A stretch of 28,026 nucleotides of DNA from the NCBI GenBank assembly GCA_000695325.1, contig AVPN01000091.1:48152-76177 (forward strand). Reading direction: 5' to 3'. Shown here piece by piece: positions 19,871 through 27,982 of this stretch; within the stretch, counting starts at the first letter, position 1, and the number at the start of each line of letters is the position of its first letter. The notes under the pieces were generated by a model. It worked only from the letters and a program-made list of their open reading frames with translations. It searched no databases and was not told the DNA's origin. Made by a program: the position numbers and the translations under genes. This DNA comes from Pleurobrachia bachei. Its lineage: Eukaryota > Ctenophora > Tentaculata > Cydippida > Pleurobrachiidae.

Positions 19871-19921
19871 CTAACAATTTCCCATTTGCTTAGATCTCCT
19901 GCGCCACTGAGAGTTCCCTCA
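19871..19921 (-). CDS. Gene A exon 5, small symmetric exon
   Basis: A 51-base exon, phase 2 at both ends, with a good acceptor (TTGATTATATTTCAG) and a GTATGA donor. Peptide: EGTLSGAGDLSKWEIV. Joined after exon 4 it gives a Ser at the junction. The other frames across the joint meet a stop, which supports this phase. A multiple of three, so it could be alternatively skipped without changing frame. Confidence 0.58.
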
Positions 19922-20061
19922 CTGAAATATAATCAAGTCACGATATAATAACAAATTGTTACAACTTAGCTGTCCATGGCAGGCACCTACAGACCCGTTT
20001 GAAAGAAAGGGTTGAGGGGCATGCCTGGCAGCTCTTTGAGCATGATGTTACTATGTTATAC

Positions 20062-20199
20062 CTGTAGCTGCTGAGACTATCGGTACAGAACCCGTGACGG
20101 CGATGATGATTGGTTGCTGCTGATCCAGTACCGAACACGTCCACCGTGTGGTGGTTCTCAATAATCTGGTCCGATAGAATAATGGAACTCGGGGATAAA
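20062..20199 (-). CDS. Gene A exon 4
   Basis: Minus-strand exon ending at a GTATAA donor with phase 2. The phase-2 acceptor at GATGGATAG gives 138 bases and 45 full codons, joined to exon 3 by Cys. Peptide: LSPSSIILSDQIIENHHTV, a Gly/Ala/His/Arg stretch (SAATNHHRRHG) and SLSSY. An alternative is the AG at 20208-20209 followed directly by ATG (20205-20207), with an in-frame TAG just upstream. That would make this the first exon of a separate small gene. I prefer the internal reading because every neighbouring junction is phase 2, but the other is open. Confidence 0.55.
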
Positions 20200-20520
20200 C
20201 TATCCATCTATAGTAGCAGTATACAGAGTGGGATTCAAATCTAGTAGTAAACAGGAGATTCAAATCAAAATACTATAATATAAAGAACAATAGTTGAAGA
20301 TCTATAACAGATAACTGAGAAATAGCTGTGTACAACTGTTTGACATATCAATCGTTGCTTCATATTTAGAACTTGAAGGACTAAACGATAAACTCTGCTG
20401 AATAGGTGTCGGACTCGAAGTGCAGCGAAATATTCTGACAGCTCAGTTTAGAGAAATTCTTGCTTCTACTGTGCAGATATTTCGAAATATCTTTCCAATC
20501 TTATAAAGCTGAATTGTCAG

Positions 20521-20598
20521 AACATGATCACGGTGAAACTGGAAGGGACATCAGAAGTTCTTACTCTCACAAGAGTTCTGGACAGCCTCGGTGCAAAG
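20521..20598 (+). CDS. Plus-strand first exon, unknown short protein
   Basis: GAATTGTCAG is followed by AAC and ATG (20524), then 25 codons ending at a strong donor (GCAAAG then GTAAGG) at a codon boundary. The peptide MITVKLEGTSEVLTLTRVLD looks like two beta strands and a helix, as at the start of a ubiquitin-like fold, but it is too short to assign. TATAAAG lies at 20499-20505, about 25 bases before the ATG. It lies inside intron 3 of gene A on the other strand. The intron that follows contains a CT-rich tract. Confidence 0.45.
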
Positions 20599-20769
20599 GT
20601 AAGGAGAAGTTGCAATAAAAAGAAAACAAGTTGCCGGGAATCTAAAACAGCTGGCAATGCACAGTAACAGATACTACTTGTAAGAGGAGCTGAGCGGCGG
20701 AATGAGGAGTAGAGAGTGGGGCAAACAAGGGATACGCGGCGAGAGATTCAAGCGAGATGGTATAACATC

Positions 20770-20835
20770 CCACTCTCCTTCTCTCTCATTATTTCTACCT
20801 CTCACTCACTCTCCATCCCTCCCTCTCTCTCCTTA
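20770..20835. repeat. CT-rich tract
   Basis: Interrupted CT/CTCC repeats. On the plus strand this sits before the candidate acceptor of the second plus-strand exon. Confidence 0.75.
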
Positions 20836-20888
20836 GTAAATGCAACAATCTCACTCTCCATCCCTCAGAACCAATAACTGATTGACAG

Positions 20889-20909
20889 GACCTGAACGCG
20901 TGTGTGTAA
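20889..20909 (+). CDS. Possible terminal exon after 20598
   Basis: After ACTGATTGACAG a phase-0 frame reads DLNACV and stops at TAA. It would complete a 31-residue peptide with the exon at 20521-20598. Two better pyrimidine-flanked AGs upstream lead to immediate stops. The product would be very short, so the real second exon may lie elsewhere. Confidence 0.22.
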   Translation, partial: DLNACV

Positions 20910-21245
20910 TCATCAAGACAAATGTTGTGCAGTGTGTGTTAAACCGAGATCAGTACTCATGATGGGAATAGAGATCAACAAAACGAGGAGTCATGTGTTG
21001 CCATGGTGACGAAAGGAAGGGTCTACTTCTAATGCAGTAACATGTGTTTTAACTCCCATGGGCAATATAAAGAACCCATGCAACAGTGTATATCATCTCT
21101 CAACAGGCTTCAAACACAGATCCAAACACTGCAGAGAGTGCCAGGATAATTCATTTGCACACGTACACAACAACGTGGCGCAGGAATCATGAAGGGTGTT
21201 TCCGGATACATTATAATATAACCTCATTAATAATCCCATGTATGA

Positions 21246-21494
21246 ACTTACCGGATGTTTAGTTGGATATAATATTGAAAGATTCATCATGATCATAGAT
21301 ATCCCAATTTTAGAGTCATTGCAGAGTTTGTACTTACCGAACATGTCCATGATCTATATCGATCTGAACCTACCACTTAGCGAGGTAAACAGATGTCTGC
21401 ACTACCAAACTATTACTTACAGATTATTTAAGCTGTGTAAAATCAACTTACCATTTAGCTGATGATGTCTGCACCACCAAACTATTGTACTTAC
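21246..21494 (-). promoter_or_regulatory. Cluster of five GTAAGT splice donors
   Basis: On the minus strand, the perfect donor consensus GTAAGT occurs at 21489-21494, 21446-21451, 21415-21420, 21332-21337 and 21246-21251, plus GTAGGT at 21368-21373, all within 249 bases. The first is the donor of gene A exon 3. The three nearest are embedded in a degenerate tandem repeat of the exon end (AGTTTGGTAGTG, then ACATC, then AGCT). Reading on past the first donor meets TAA at once. They may be alternative or decoy donors, or U1 binding sites. Confidence 0.6.
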
Positions 21495-21532
21495 CAATTA
21501 CCAGCTGATGTTTCCACTACCAAACTGTTTCT
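21371..21532. repeat. Degenerate tandem repeat of an exon end
   Basis: Three units, each containing on the plus strand GATGTCTGCAC or GATGTTTCCAC followed by TACCAAACT or CACCAAACT, starting near 21393, 21463 and 21505. The last unit overlaps the final codons of gene A exon 3, so the repeat arose by duplicating an exon-intron border. Confidence 0.75.
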
Positions 21533-21688
21533 GGCCCAGTAAGTAGCCGGTCCCCCGAACTCCCTCTCTATCTCCCTTGTTTCCGGGGTAGTTGTTGCTG
21601 ATGGGGAGGAGGAGCTAGTTGGACTCCAGGGTGGAAATTTTCCCGCCTGGTGATCCACTGACCACCTACAGGTTCTCGGCTGTTTTTC
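21495..21688 (-). CDS. Gene A exon 3
   Basis: Acceptor CAACTATCACTCCACAG in phase 0, 64 codons, then donor AATTG/GTAAGT in phase 2 (194 bases). It pairs exactly with the phase-0 donor of exon 2. Peptide: Arg/Trp/His start (EKQPRTCRWSVDHQAGKF), PPWSP, a Ser/Thr-rich low-complexity linker (TSSSSPSATTTPETRE), a charged IEREFGG, then ATYWARNSLVVETSAGN. A 16-base stretch GTGGTCAGTGGATCAC in the exon is repeated in the intron just upstream, suggesting local duplication at the exon start. A second acceptor at AACCTGTAG (phase 2) could skip the first seven codons. Confidence 0.62.
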
Positions 21689-21830
21689 CTGTGGAGTGAT
21701 AGTTGTATGAAAGGAACTGTATATTATGTGATCCACTGACCACATAAAGCTGTTGTTGTTCCTGATATAATGCGGAGTTAATTGTACTTGTAGCGAGATA
21801 AGATGTTTTTGATCGGTTTTCGAAACATAC

Positions 21831-21960
21831 CGTGGTTGTTATAGTGGATGGTGATCTTGGTATCCATACAGAGAGACTGCGTTTCTTAAAAACAGGTTGT
21901 TGCTGCTGCAGGATCCCATTGTTCTCCTCTACAGAGTCATCTTCAGCAATCAAGTTCATA
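21831..21960 (-). CDS. Gene A exon 2
   Basis: Acceptor GTTCCTGATTTAG, one base, then 43 codons to a GTATGT donor at a codon boundary (phase 2 in, phase 0 out). It continues the basic segment of exon 1 as RNRWKKAVDDVMNLIAEDD, which reads as one amphipathic helix across the joint. Then an acidic VEENNG, Gln run (LQQQQ), a basic KKRSLSV and WIPRSPSTITTT. The exon has its own ATG at codon 1, so it could be a start if exon 1 is skipped. The acceptor abuts a MITE-like element at 21968-22074, and its pyrimidine tract lies in the element's terminus. Confidence 0.62.
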
Positions 21961-21967
21961 CTAAATC

Positions 21968-22074
21968 AGGAACCTACCGTAATAAGTAAACAACCAATCA
22001 GAACTCGTTATTTAGGTCACGTGACTGGTTATAAGCCAATCAGGGAGCAGTATTTTCTGATTCGGGCGGTTCCT
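21968..22074. mobile_element. CCAATCAG inverted-repeat element, copy 2
   Basis: Ends AGGAACCTACCG and CGGGCGGTTCCT are complementary with mismatches. The core AGTAAACAACCAATCAGAAC and GCCAATCAGGGAGCAG match copies at 17821, 24543 and 26340. It lies directly against the acceptor of gene A exon 2. Confidence 0.72.
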
Positions 22075-22639
22075 ATACTAAATATCACTGGTGAGTTGTA
22101 CTCATTTTTAGTAGGGTTGAAGATGTAATGAACAGCTGCAATTACACAACTCCGCCAAATGCAGGTCGCGGAAGGATTCTGTACTAAGCAGAATATTGGA
22201 CAGAGAAACCGGTTATTTAGCGATACAACTAGGTTTACATAATTGGTATATATTTAGAAACCCAAGAAAACATACATTATAAAGATGCTGTCTAACTTGG
22301 CTAAGATACAGTATAGTAAAATGATTCACAATAAACATTATGATGCTAGTATAGTTTCACAATTACATGAGAATGCAATATATTGAGGAAATAATACTTA
22401 TAATATCGTTGAGCTGATATAGGAAGAATAGCTGACAATAGAGAGATCAGTGCTTTCATTATCAGGCATGCGATATTATCGAAATGAAAGAAATTATGGA
22501 AATGCATTCAAACATTATGGAAATAATTTTGGCTCATTTTAGCGATATCCATACGTTCATCTCATATTCATAATTGAGAATTATAGTGGTCATTGCTGAA
22601 CTGACAAGTAAACATACATGTATAAATTCAAACACATAC

Positions 22640-22693
22640 CCACGTGCGATCAATTATAAATTTACCTCGGTTTGAAACTCTAAACGATCTCAG
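22640..22693 (-). CDS. Weak candidate exon, phase 0
   Basis: ACGTAATACACAG precedes 18 open codons (LRSFRVSNRGKFIIDRTW) and a GTATGT donor at a codon boundary. Its phase does not fit between gene A exons 1 and 2 (both phase 2 there), so it would need another start or another gene. Confidence 0.18.
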
Positions 22694-22831
22694 CTGTGTA
22701 TTACGTGGGGGTCGCGTGCCGGTGGAAGTACAATGATCATGGCTCACTATTCTACTTGATCATCAGTAATGAAAAGATTCAACGTGCATCACACTATCCA
22801 GTACCAGAAAGAGATATACATGTAGGGATGA

Positions 22832-22834
<3 letters not shown>

Positions 22835-22887
<53 letters not shown>

Positions 22888-22950
22888 GGAGAGAGAGATA
22901 TAGAGAGAGAGAGAGAGGGAGAGAGGGAGAGAGGGAGAGAGGGGGAGAAG
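22835..22950. repeat. (GA)n microsatellite, interrupted by GGGA and GATA
   Basis: About 115 bases of GA with periodic GGGAGA interruptions in the second half. It explains the Arg-Glu open frame on the plus strand. Confidence 0.95.
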
Positions 22951-23086
22951 GTGTCACTGCCAAGGAGTCAGGACTGATATATAATAACGGAGAGAATACA
23001 TGGAGTGCATCATATGCACGTTCGTATTGTTATTTACCGTCATCGCAACCAATGAACTGCAAACCATTAGAAGAAAAGAGAGATAA

Positions 23087-23089
<3 letters not shown>

Positions 23090-23129
<40 letters not shown>

Positions 23130-23155
23130 GAGAGAGAGAGGGAGAGAGAGGGAGA
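23090..23155. repeat. (GA)n microsatellite
   Basis: About 65 bases of GA, with GGGGGA and GGGA interruptions near the end. Confidence 0.95.
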
Positions 23156-23270
23156 ATCAGGGTATACAAATAATATAGAGGTCTAGTTCCGGTTCCTGTG
23201 ACAGACAAATTATACAGAGTAATCTCACCCAGGCAATGATTGCAACTTCTATCTTATTTTCTTCTATTCT

Positions 23271-23293
23271 TCTCTCTCTCTCTCTCTCTCTCG
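23271..23293. repeat. (CT)n microsatellite
   Basis: Eleven CT units, opposite in orientation to most of the GA tracts in the window. Confidence 0.9.
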
Positions 23294-24542
23294 CTATCTT
23301 TCTGTCTGATCTCTACCCCCTATGATGGCTTGCATGTCCCTGGCATCCTATTTGCATAAACGTGCTCGCCCCTAATATGATATTAGTAGTACCATAACTA
23401 CACATGGACCTACAATCACAACACATGAGAAATCAGAAATGAACAATTTATTGGCAAATCAAAATCATAGAAGAAACTAAAATTGTTCCACGTCTACTAC
23501 TACCTTAATTATAGTTTAAAGTTAAACTAGCCAGACATCACACATGCCGCGCCTATCTCTCTGATCTCTCTGATTGCTGGATCAATTTCAGGATTGCACA
23601 GTTTAAAACCGAAAGATATCAAAATGGCTAATTTTAGATCTATCTCACACTTCCTAAATCTAAGTTTGGATCAGCACGTCATCAGTAACATGAGCTAAAC
23701 ACAATGTACACATGTGTCCTCTGCACAAACACAATGGTGCATACAAAGGGGCCGGGAGGGATCAGCCGATATTGGCCTTGATATAGATATAATATGTACT
23801 AAAGGAGGAAATTTATCAGAAGTAGTTAGGCTGTAATGGTGTGATTCCTAGCGCTAATGAGTTAGAAGGGGTCACCTGATTCTCGGTCCTTTCACACCTG
23901 AACGTTATACATTACATAATTAACGGAAATCACAGGCGTATTTTAATAAATTCAACATTTATAAGGGTAAGATCATCTCTTTACTAAACAAATCCGGGGT
24001 TTAGATGGTAGCTGGGGGTCTTTTGACATACCCGTCCTAAAAGCATTGTGTATTGCCTCTTTCCTCATACTCTCATTATCATCACGTCCTCTCCCCTCTC
24101 TCTCACCCCAAAGATCTGCAGTTGGCTAGTGGTATGACCCTTAACAGTGTATGCAGTTAGATGTACATTTCAAGATATCCAGGAGAGGGTCAAGGAGTCG
24201 GAGAAGGGAACGGGAGATCAGCGAGGAGGATACGAGGAGGATATACCATATTGTATTCGTAGCCACATCAGTAGCTATTGTGTGACACCAATTGTGTCAA
24301 ATTGTAATAGAAATTGGATGGTTGCTATGGTTGCAAATTGTTGTTTGCACAAAACGTGTAATTATCTCTAAAGATGAGCTGTACTGATTGGTTTATTATA
24401 CGAATGATGCAATGGTCTGTCACGTCAGCACTCCTACGCCAAATTATAACTCCCAATCATCTTTTTATGAGGAGCTTATTGAAACTAAAAAACCTTGTTG
24501 AGTAAAAACATCTTTACAGAAGTTTGGTGTTTACTACATACC

Positions 24543-24643
24543 AGGAACCGACCGACACAAGTAAACAACCAATCAGAACTTGTTATTTAGGTCACGCCAA
24601 TCAGGGAACCGACCGAATCAGGATCCTGATTCGGTCGGTTCCT
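24543..24643. mobile_element. CCAATCAG inverted-repeat element, copy 3
   Basis: Ends AGGAACCGACCGA and TCGGTCGGTTCCT are perfect inverted repeats. Positions 24605-24642 form a 38-base perfect palindrome centred on GGATCC. Fifteen-base direct repeats CAGAAGTTTGGTGTT flank it at 24517-24531 and 24649-24663. It lies in gene A intron 1, about 45 bases past the exon 1 donor. Confidence 0.8.
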
Positions 24644-24692
24644 GCTACCAGAAGTTTGGTGTTCAATACAGAATATATGACACACTACTTAC

Positions 24693-24847
24693 ACGTCATC
24701 CACGGCCTTCTTCCACCGATTCCGCACGGTCAGATCCACTATTCTTGGTCCGGGTGTTTCCGTGGAAACAAATATCTCCAACTCTCGTTCCGCTTTTGTC
24801 TGCGGAGAATCCTGGACCTCCTCCGCCAACTCCCCAGCAGCGGGCAT
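24693..24847 (-). CDS. Gene A exon 1, copy 1
   Basis: ATG at 24845-24847, 51 codons, then two bases and donor GTAAGT (phase 2). Peptide: acidic start (MPAAGELAEEVQDSPQ), a charged KAERELEIFV, STETPGPRIVDLTV and the basic-aromatic RNRWKKAVDD (residues 42-51), continued in exon 2 as VMNLIAEDD. The DNA upstream is AT-rich and palindromic with little pyrimidine tract, so this is more likely a true first exon than an internal one; TATATTTAATATAT lies about 15-28 bases before the ATG. Identical to 26490-26644. With exons 2-6 the model predicts about 261 residues, soluble, with no membrane segment. Confidence 0.66.
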
Positions 24848-24850
24848 ACC

Positions 24851-24897
24851 TCGAGCTAGATATATTAAATATATCTATATCTTATCGAGCTAGATAT
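24851..24897. repeat. Direct TCGAGCTAGATAT repeats around an AT palindrome
   Basis: The 13-base block occurs at 24851-24863 and 24885-24897 with ATTAAATATATCTAT between. It sits just upstream of the gene A start codon on the minus strand. The same structure is in the second copy at about 26648-26694. Confidence 0.75.
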
Positions 24898-25251
24898 TTG
24901 TACAGATTGTTATTTTCTCCTTTACGTCGGGGTGCGGGAAAAAAGGGTCGAATAATATAGATAGGTGTTTGTCAAACAAAATGACAACAAAATTACTATA
25001 GTAAGAAGTGTGTAACAAAGAGGAAAATGAAGCTACTTCAGACATGCGAAGACCGACAACTTGTCAGTACAGTTTAATAAACAACTTATTGATAAATGAG
25101 TAACGAGCTGCAGAGCTATAGGCAACCACAAAAACTGTGTTGTTGTGTTGAATAACTATATAAGGGTGATATTAATTGAAGAATCGTATCGAGAATTCTA
25201 AAGAAGGCCCTAGTTGCACTCTAACAAACACCATGGGAGAAAATAGCACTG

Positions 25252-25285
25252 CAGACGGGCCCCGATTTAACAATTACTGTATTAG
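25252..25285. mobile_element. Pogo-like terminus fragment
   Basis: CAGACGGGCCCCGATTTAAC resembles the start of the element at 18645. Only the end is present. It is duplicated at 27049-27082. Confidence 0.35.
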
Positions 25286-25500
25286 TGCAGTGTAATTTGT
25301 TGGAATTCAACTCTATATGACAGATGCCCATTCGGTTGGCACTGGTCTTTTCCTGTTTTTATTCCCATCTCTTCAACTAGCTCTACCCAAATGGAGTTAT
25401 TCTAGTTCCAATTATCAAGTCTGAAAGGAAGACGTCGAAACAGCCAAGAAATAGCAGCCTGCAGCACATTGTACAAGACGTACATACTTTCAATAACATA

Positions 25501-25901
25501 CCGGAAACGGCTGGTTCTGGGTATGGTGCTGAGTGCGAATGAAACAAAAATGATAATTTCAAAGCAAAATGGCAAAACTTTCTAATTCTGATCGATACAC
25601 AATTCAGCCACTATTGACAACACTTGATTTTAGAAGAACGGCCTCGTCCGGATGCATCCACTGTATATTATCAATACCGATAATACCGAAAACCTAGCTG
25701 ACTCTGGGTATGGCACTGACTGCGAATGAAACAAGAATAGTTTCTAAACAAAGTGGTGAAACCAAAAAAGCGGAATTCAGATCGTATACACATATATATA
25801 TAATATCGATACACAATTCAGCCACTATTATATTGATCACACTTGATACGCCTGACTTCAAAAGAACGGCGGCATCCGGATGCATCCACTGTATAGTATC
25901 A
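25501..25901. repeat. Imperfect internal direct repeat, about 0.2 kb
   Basis: Two diverged units (about 25501-25673 and 25685-25901) share CTGGGTATGG, GCGAATGAAACAA, GATACACAATTCAGCCACTATT, AGAACGGC and CCGGATGCATCCACTGTAT. The minus frame at 25694-25912 is a by-product. The whole block recurs at 27298-27698. Confidence 0.85.
25502..25528 (-). CDS. Candidate 27-base microexon
   Basis: Minus strand: TTTGTTTCATTCGCACTCAG, then 27 bases, then GTATGT. Phase 2 reads TIPRTSRF. The matching site in the second repeat unit (near 25702-25724) keeps the acceptor but has TAG in that frame and a poor donor. It lies upstream of gene A exon 1 copy 1 and repeats at 27299-27325. It could be a 5' UTR exon or nothing. 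Confidence 0.22.
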
Positions 25902-26182
25902 AATAGTAGCAATCATTACATGCATGAGGCACCTTAGTACGCTACAGTCTCATTCTCTCTCTCCCTCTCACTATCTATAGCTCCGATAATCAAGAGGCAG
26001 GATTTGAGGGTTGCATGGTGACACGCGATCTCTCATGGCCAGCTGTACCTGATCACAATATTATAGGCTGCATCTATCTATAGAGGACCTGCATGTTATC
26101 TGCTCTTGCAACACACATCATGTAGACGAATTCAGTGATATATTAAGCGAAATCATCCACAAGAAGAGGGTGCGAGCGAGGG

Positions 26183-26186
<4 letters not shown>

Positions 26187-26251
<65 letters not shown>

Positions 26252-26258
26252 AGAGAGA
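26187..26258. repeat. (GA)n microsatellite at duplication junction
   Basis: About 30 GA units, then GAAAAAGAGAGA, directly followed by the start of the second 1.8-kb copy. Confidence 0.95.
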
Positions 26259-26339
26259 CTTTTTATGAGGAGCTTATTGAAACTAAAAAACCTTGTTGAG
26301 TAAAAACATCTTTACAGAAGTTTGGTGCTACTACATACC

Positions 26340-26440
26340 AGGAACCGACCGACACAAGTAAACAACCAATCAGAACTTGTTATTTAGGTCACGCCAATCA
26401 GGGAACCGACCGAATCAGGATCCTGATTCGGTCGGTTCCT
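26340..26440. mobile_element. CCAATCAG inverted-repeat element, copy 4
   Basis: Identical to the element at 24543-24643, carried by the segmental duplication rather than by a separate insertion. Confidence 0.8.
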
Positions 26441-26489
26441 GCTACCAGAAGTTTGGTGTTCAATACAGAATATATGACACACTACTTAC

Positions 26490-26644
26490 ACGTCATCCAC
26501 GGCCTTCTTCCACCGATTCCGCACGGTCAGATCCACTATTCTTGGTCCGGGTGTTTCCGTGGAAACAAATATCTCCAACTCTCGTTCCGCTTTTGTCTGC
26601 GGAGAATCCTGGACCTCCTCCGCCAACTCCCCAGCAGCGGGCAT
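26490..26644 (-). CDS. Gene A exon 1, copy 2 (5' in transcript)
   Basis: Same 51 codons, ATG and phase-2 GTAAGT donor as 24693-24847. Being upstream in the direction of transcription, it may act as an alternative first exon with its own copy of the flanking DNA. Both copies would encode the same N-terminus. If both were spliced together, the frame would not be kept simply, because the AGs just before the ATG are phase 1, so use as alternatives is more likely than use in series. Confidence 0.62.
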
Positions 26645-27979
26645 ACCTCGAGCTAGATATATTAAATATATCTATATCTTATCGAGCTAGATATTTGTAC
26701 AGATTGTTATTTTCTCCTTTACGTCGGGGTGCGGGAAAAAAGGGTCGAATAATATAGATAGGTGTTTGTCAAACAAAATGACAACAAAATTACTATAGTA
26801 AGAAGTGTGTAACAAAGAGGAAAATGAAGCTACTTCAGACATGCGAAGACCGACAACTTGTCAGTACAGTTTAATAAACAACTTATTGATAAATGAGTAA
26901 CGAGCTGCAGAGCTATAGGCAACCACAAAAACTGTGTTGTTGTGTTGAATAACTATATAAGGGTGATATTAATTGAAGAATCGTATCGAGAATTCTAAAG
27001 AAGGCCCTAGTTGCACTCTAACAAACACCATGGGAGAAAATAGCACTGCAGACGGGCCCCGATTTAACAATTACTGTATTAGTGCAGTGTAATTTGTTGG
27101 AATTCAACTCTATATGACAGATGCCCATTCGGTTGGCACTGGTCTTTTCCTGTTTTTATTCCCATCTCTTCAACTAGCTCTACCCAAATGGAGTTATTCT
27201 AGTTCCAATTATCAAGTCTGAAAGGAAGACGTCGAAACAGCCAAGAAATAGCAGCCTGCAGCACATTGTACAAGACGTACATACTTTCAATAACATACCG
27301 GAAACGGCTGGTTCTGGGTATGGTGCTGAGTGCGAATGAAACAAAAATGATAATTTCAAAGCAAAATGGCAAAACTTTCTAATTCTGATCGATACACAAT
27401 TCAGCCACTATTGACAACACTTGATTTTAGAAGAACGGCCTCGTCCGGATGCATCCACTGTATATTATCAATACCGATAATACCGAAAACCTAGCTGACT
27501 CTGGGTATGGCACTGACTGCGAATGAAACAAGAATAGTTTCTAAACAAAGTGGTGAAACCAAAAAAGCGGAATTCAGATCGTATACACATATATATATAA
27601 TATCGATACACAATTCAGCCACTATTATATTGATCACACTTGATACGCCTGACTTCAAAAGAACGGCGGCATCCGGATGCATCCACTGTATAGTATCAAA
27701 TAGTAGCAATCATTACATGCATGAGGCACCTTAGTACGCTACAGTCTCATTCTCTCTCTCCCTCTCACTATCTATAGCTCCGATAATCAAGAGGCAGGAT
27801 TTGAGGGTTGCATGGTGACACGCGATCTCTCATGGCCAGCTGTACCTGATCACAATATTATAGGCTGCATCTATCTATAGAGGACCTGCATGTTATCTGC
27901 TCTTGCAACACACATCATGTAGACGAATTCAGTGATATATTAAGCGAAATCATCCACAAGAAGAGGGTGCGAGCGAGGG

Positions 27980-27982
<3 letters not shown>

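Larger units (their letters stand above)
22075..24460. other. Intron 1 of gene A, microsatellite-rich
   Basis: About 2.4 kb with no firm exon. It contains three simple-sequence tracts listed separately. A plus frame at 24147-24371 includes charged peptide (FQDIQERVKESEKG) but has no matching splice sites. A minus 54-base phase-0 candidate is listed at 22640-22693. Confidence 0.4.
24461..26258. repeat. 1.8-kb tandem duplication, copy 1
   Basis: Starts CTTTTTATGAGGAGC and ends in a (GA)n tract, then repeats head to tail at 26259. The two copies appear identical except for one base change and one base deletion near 24530. It holds gene A exon 1, a MITE-like element, a pogo-like fragment and an internal direct repeat. 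Confidence 0.95.

Noticed and set aside
22696-22977. Arg-Glu-rich plus-strand frame and its Ser-Leu-rich minus-strand counterparts
   Set aside because: Translation of (GA)n simple sequence. Any dinucleotide repeat stays open in most frames.
24147-24371. Plus-strand frame with a charged segment (ERVKESEKGTGDQ)
   Set aside because: No acceptor with a pyrimidine tract, no donor, and a composition explained by GA-rich sequence. It remains only a weak possibility.
24524-24960. Plus-strand frames of 111 and 126 codons, repeated at 26377-26757
   Set aside because: They cross a palindromic mobile element and the antisense of gene A exon 1. No splice sites, and the 1.8-kb duplication explains the repetition.
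25694-25912. 72-codon minus-strand frame, repeated at 27491-27709
   Set aside because: It spans an internal direct repeat whose other unit does not keep the frame, and the peptide has no splice support.
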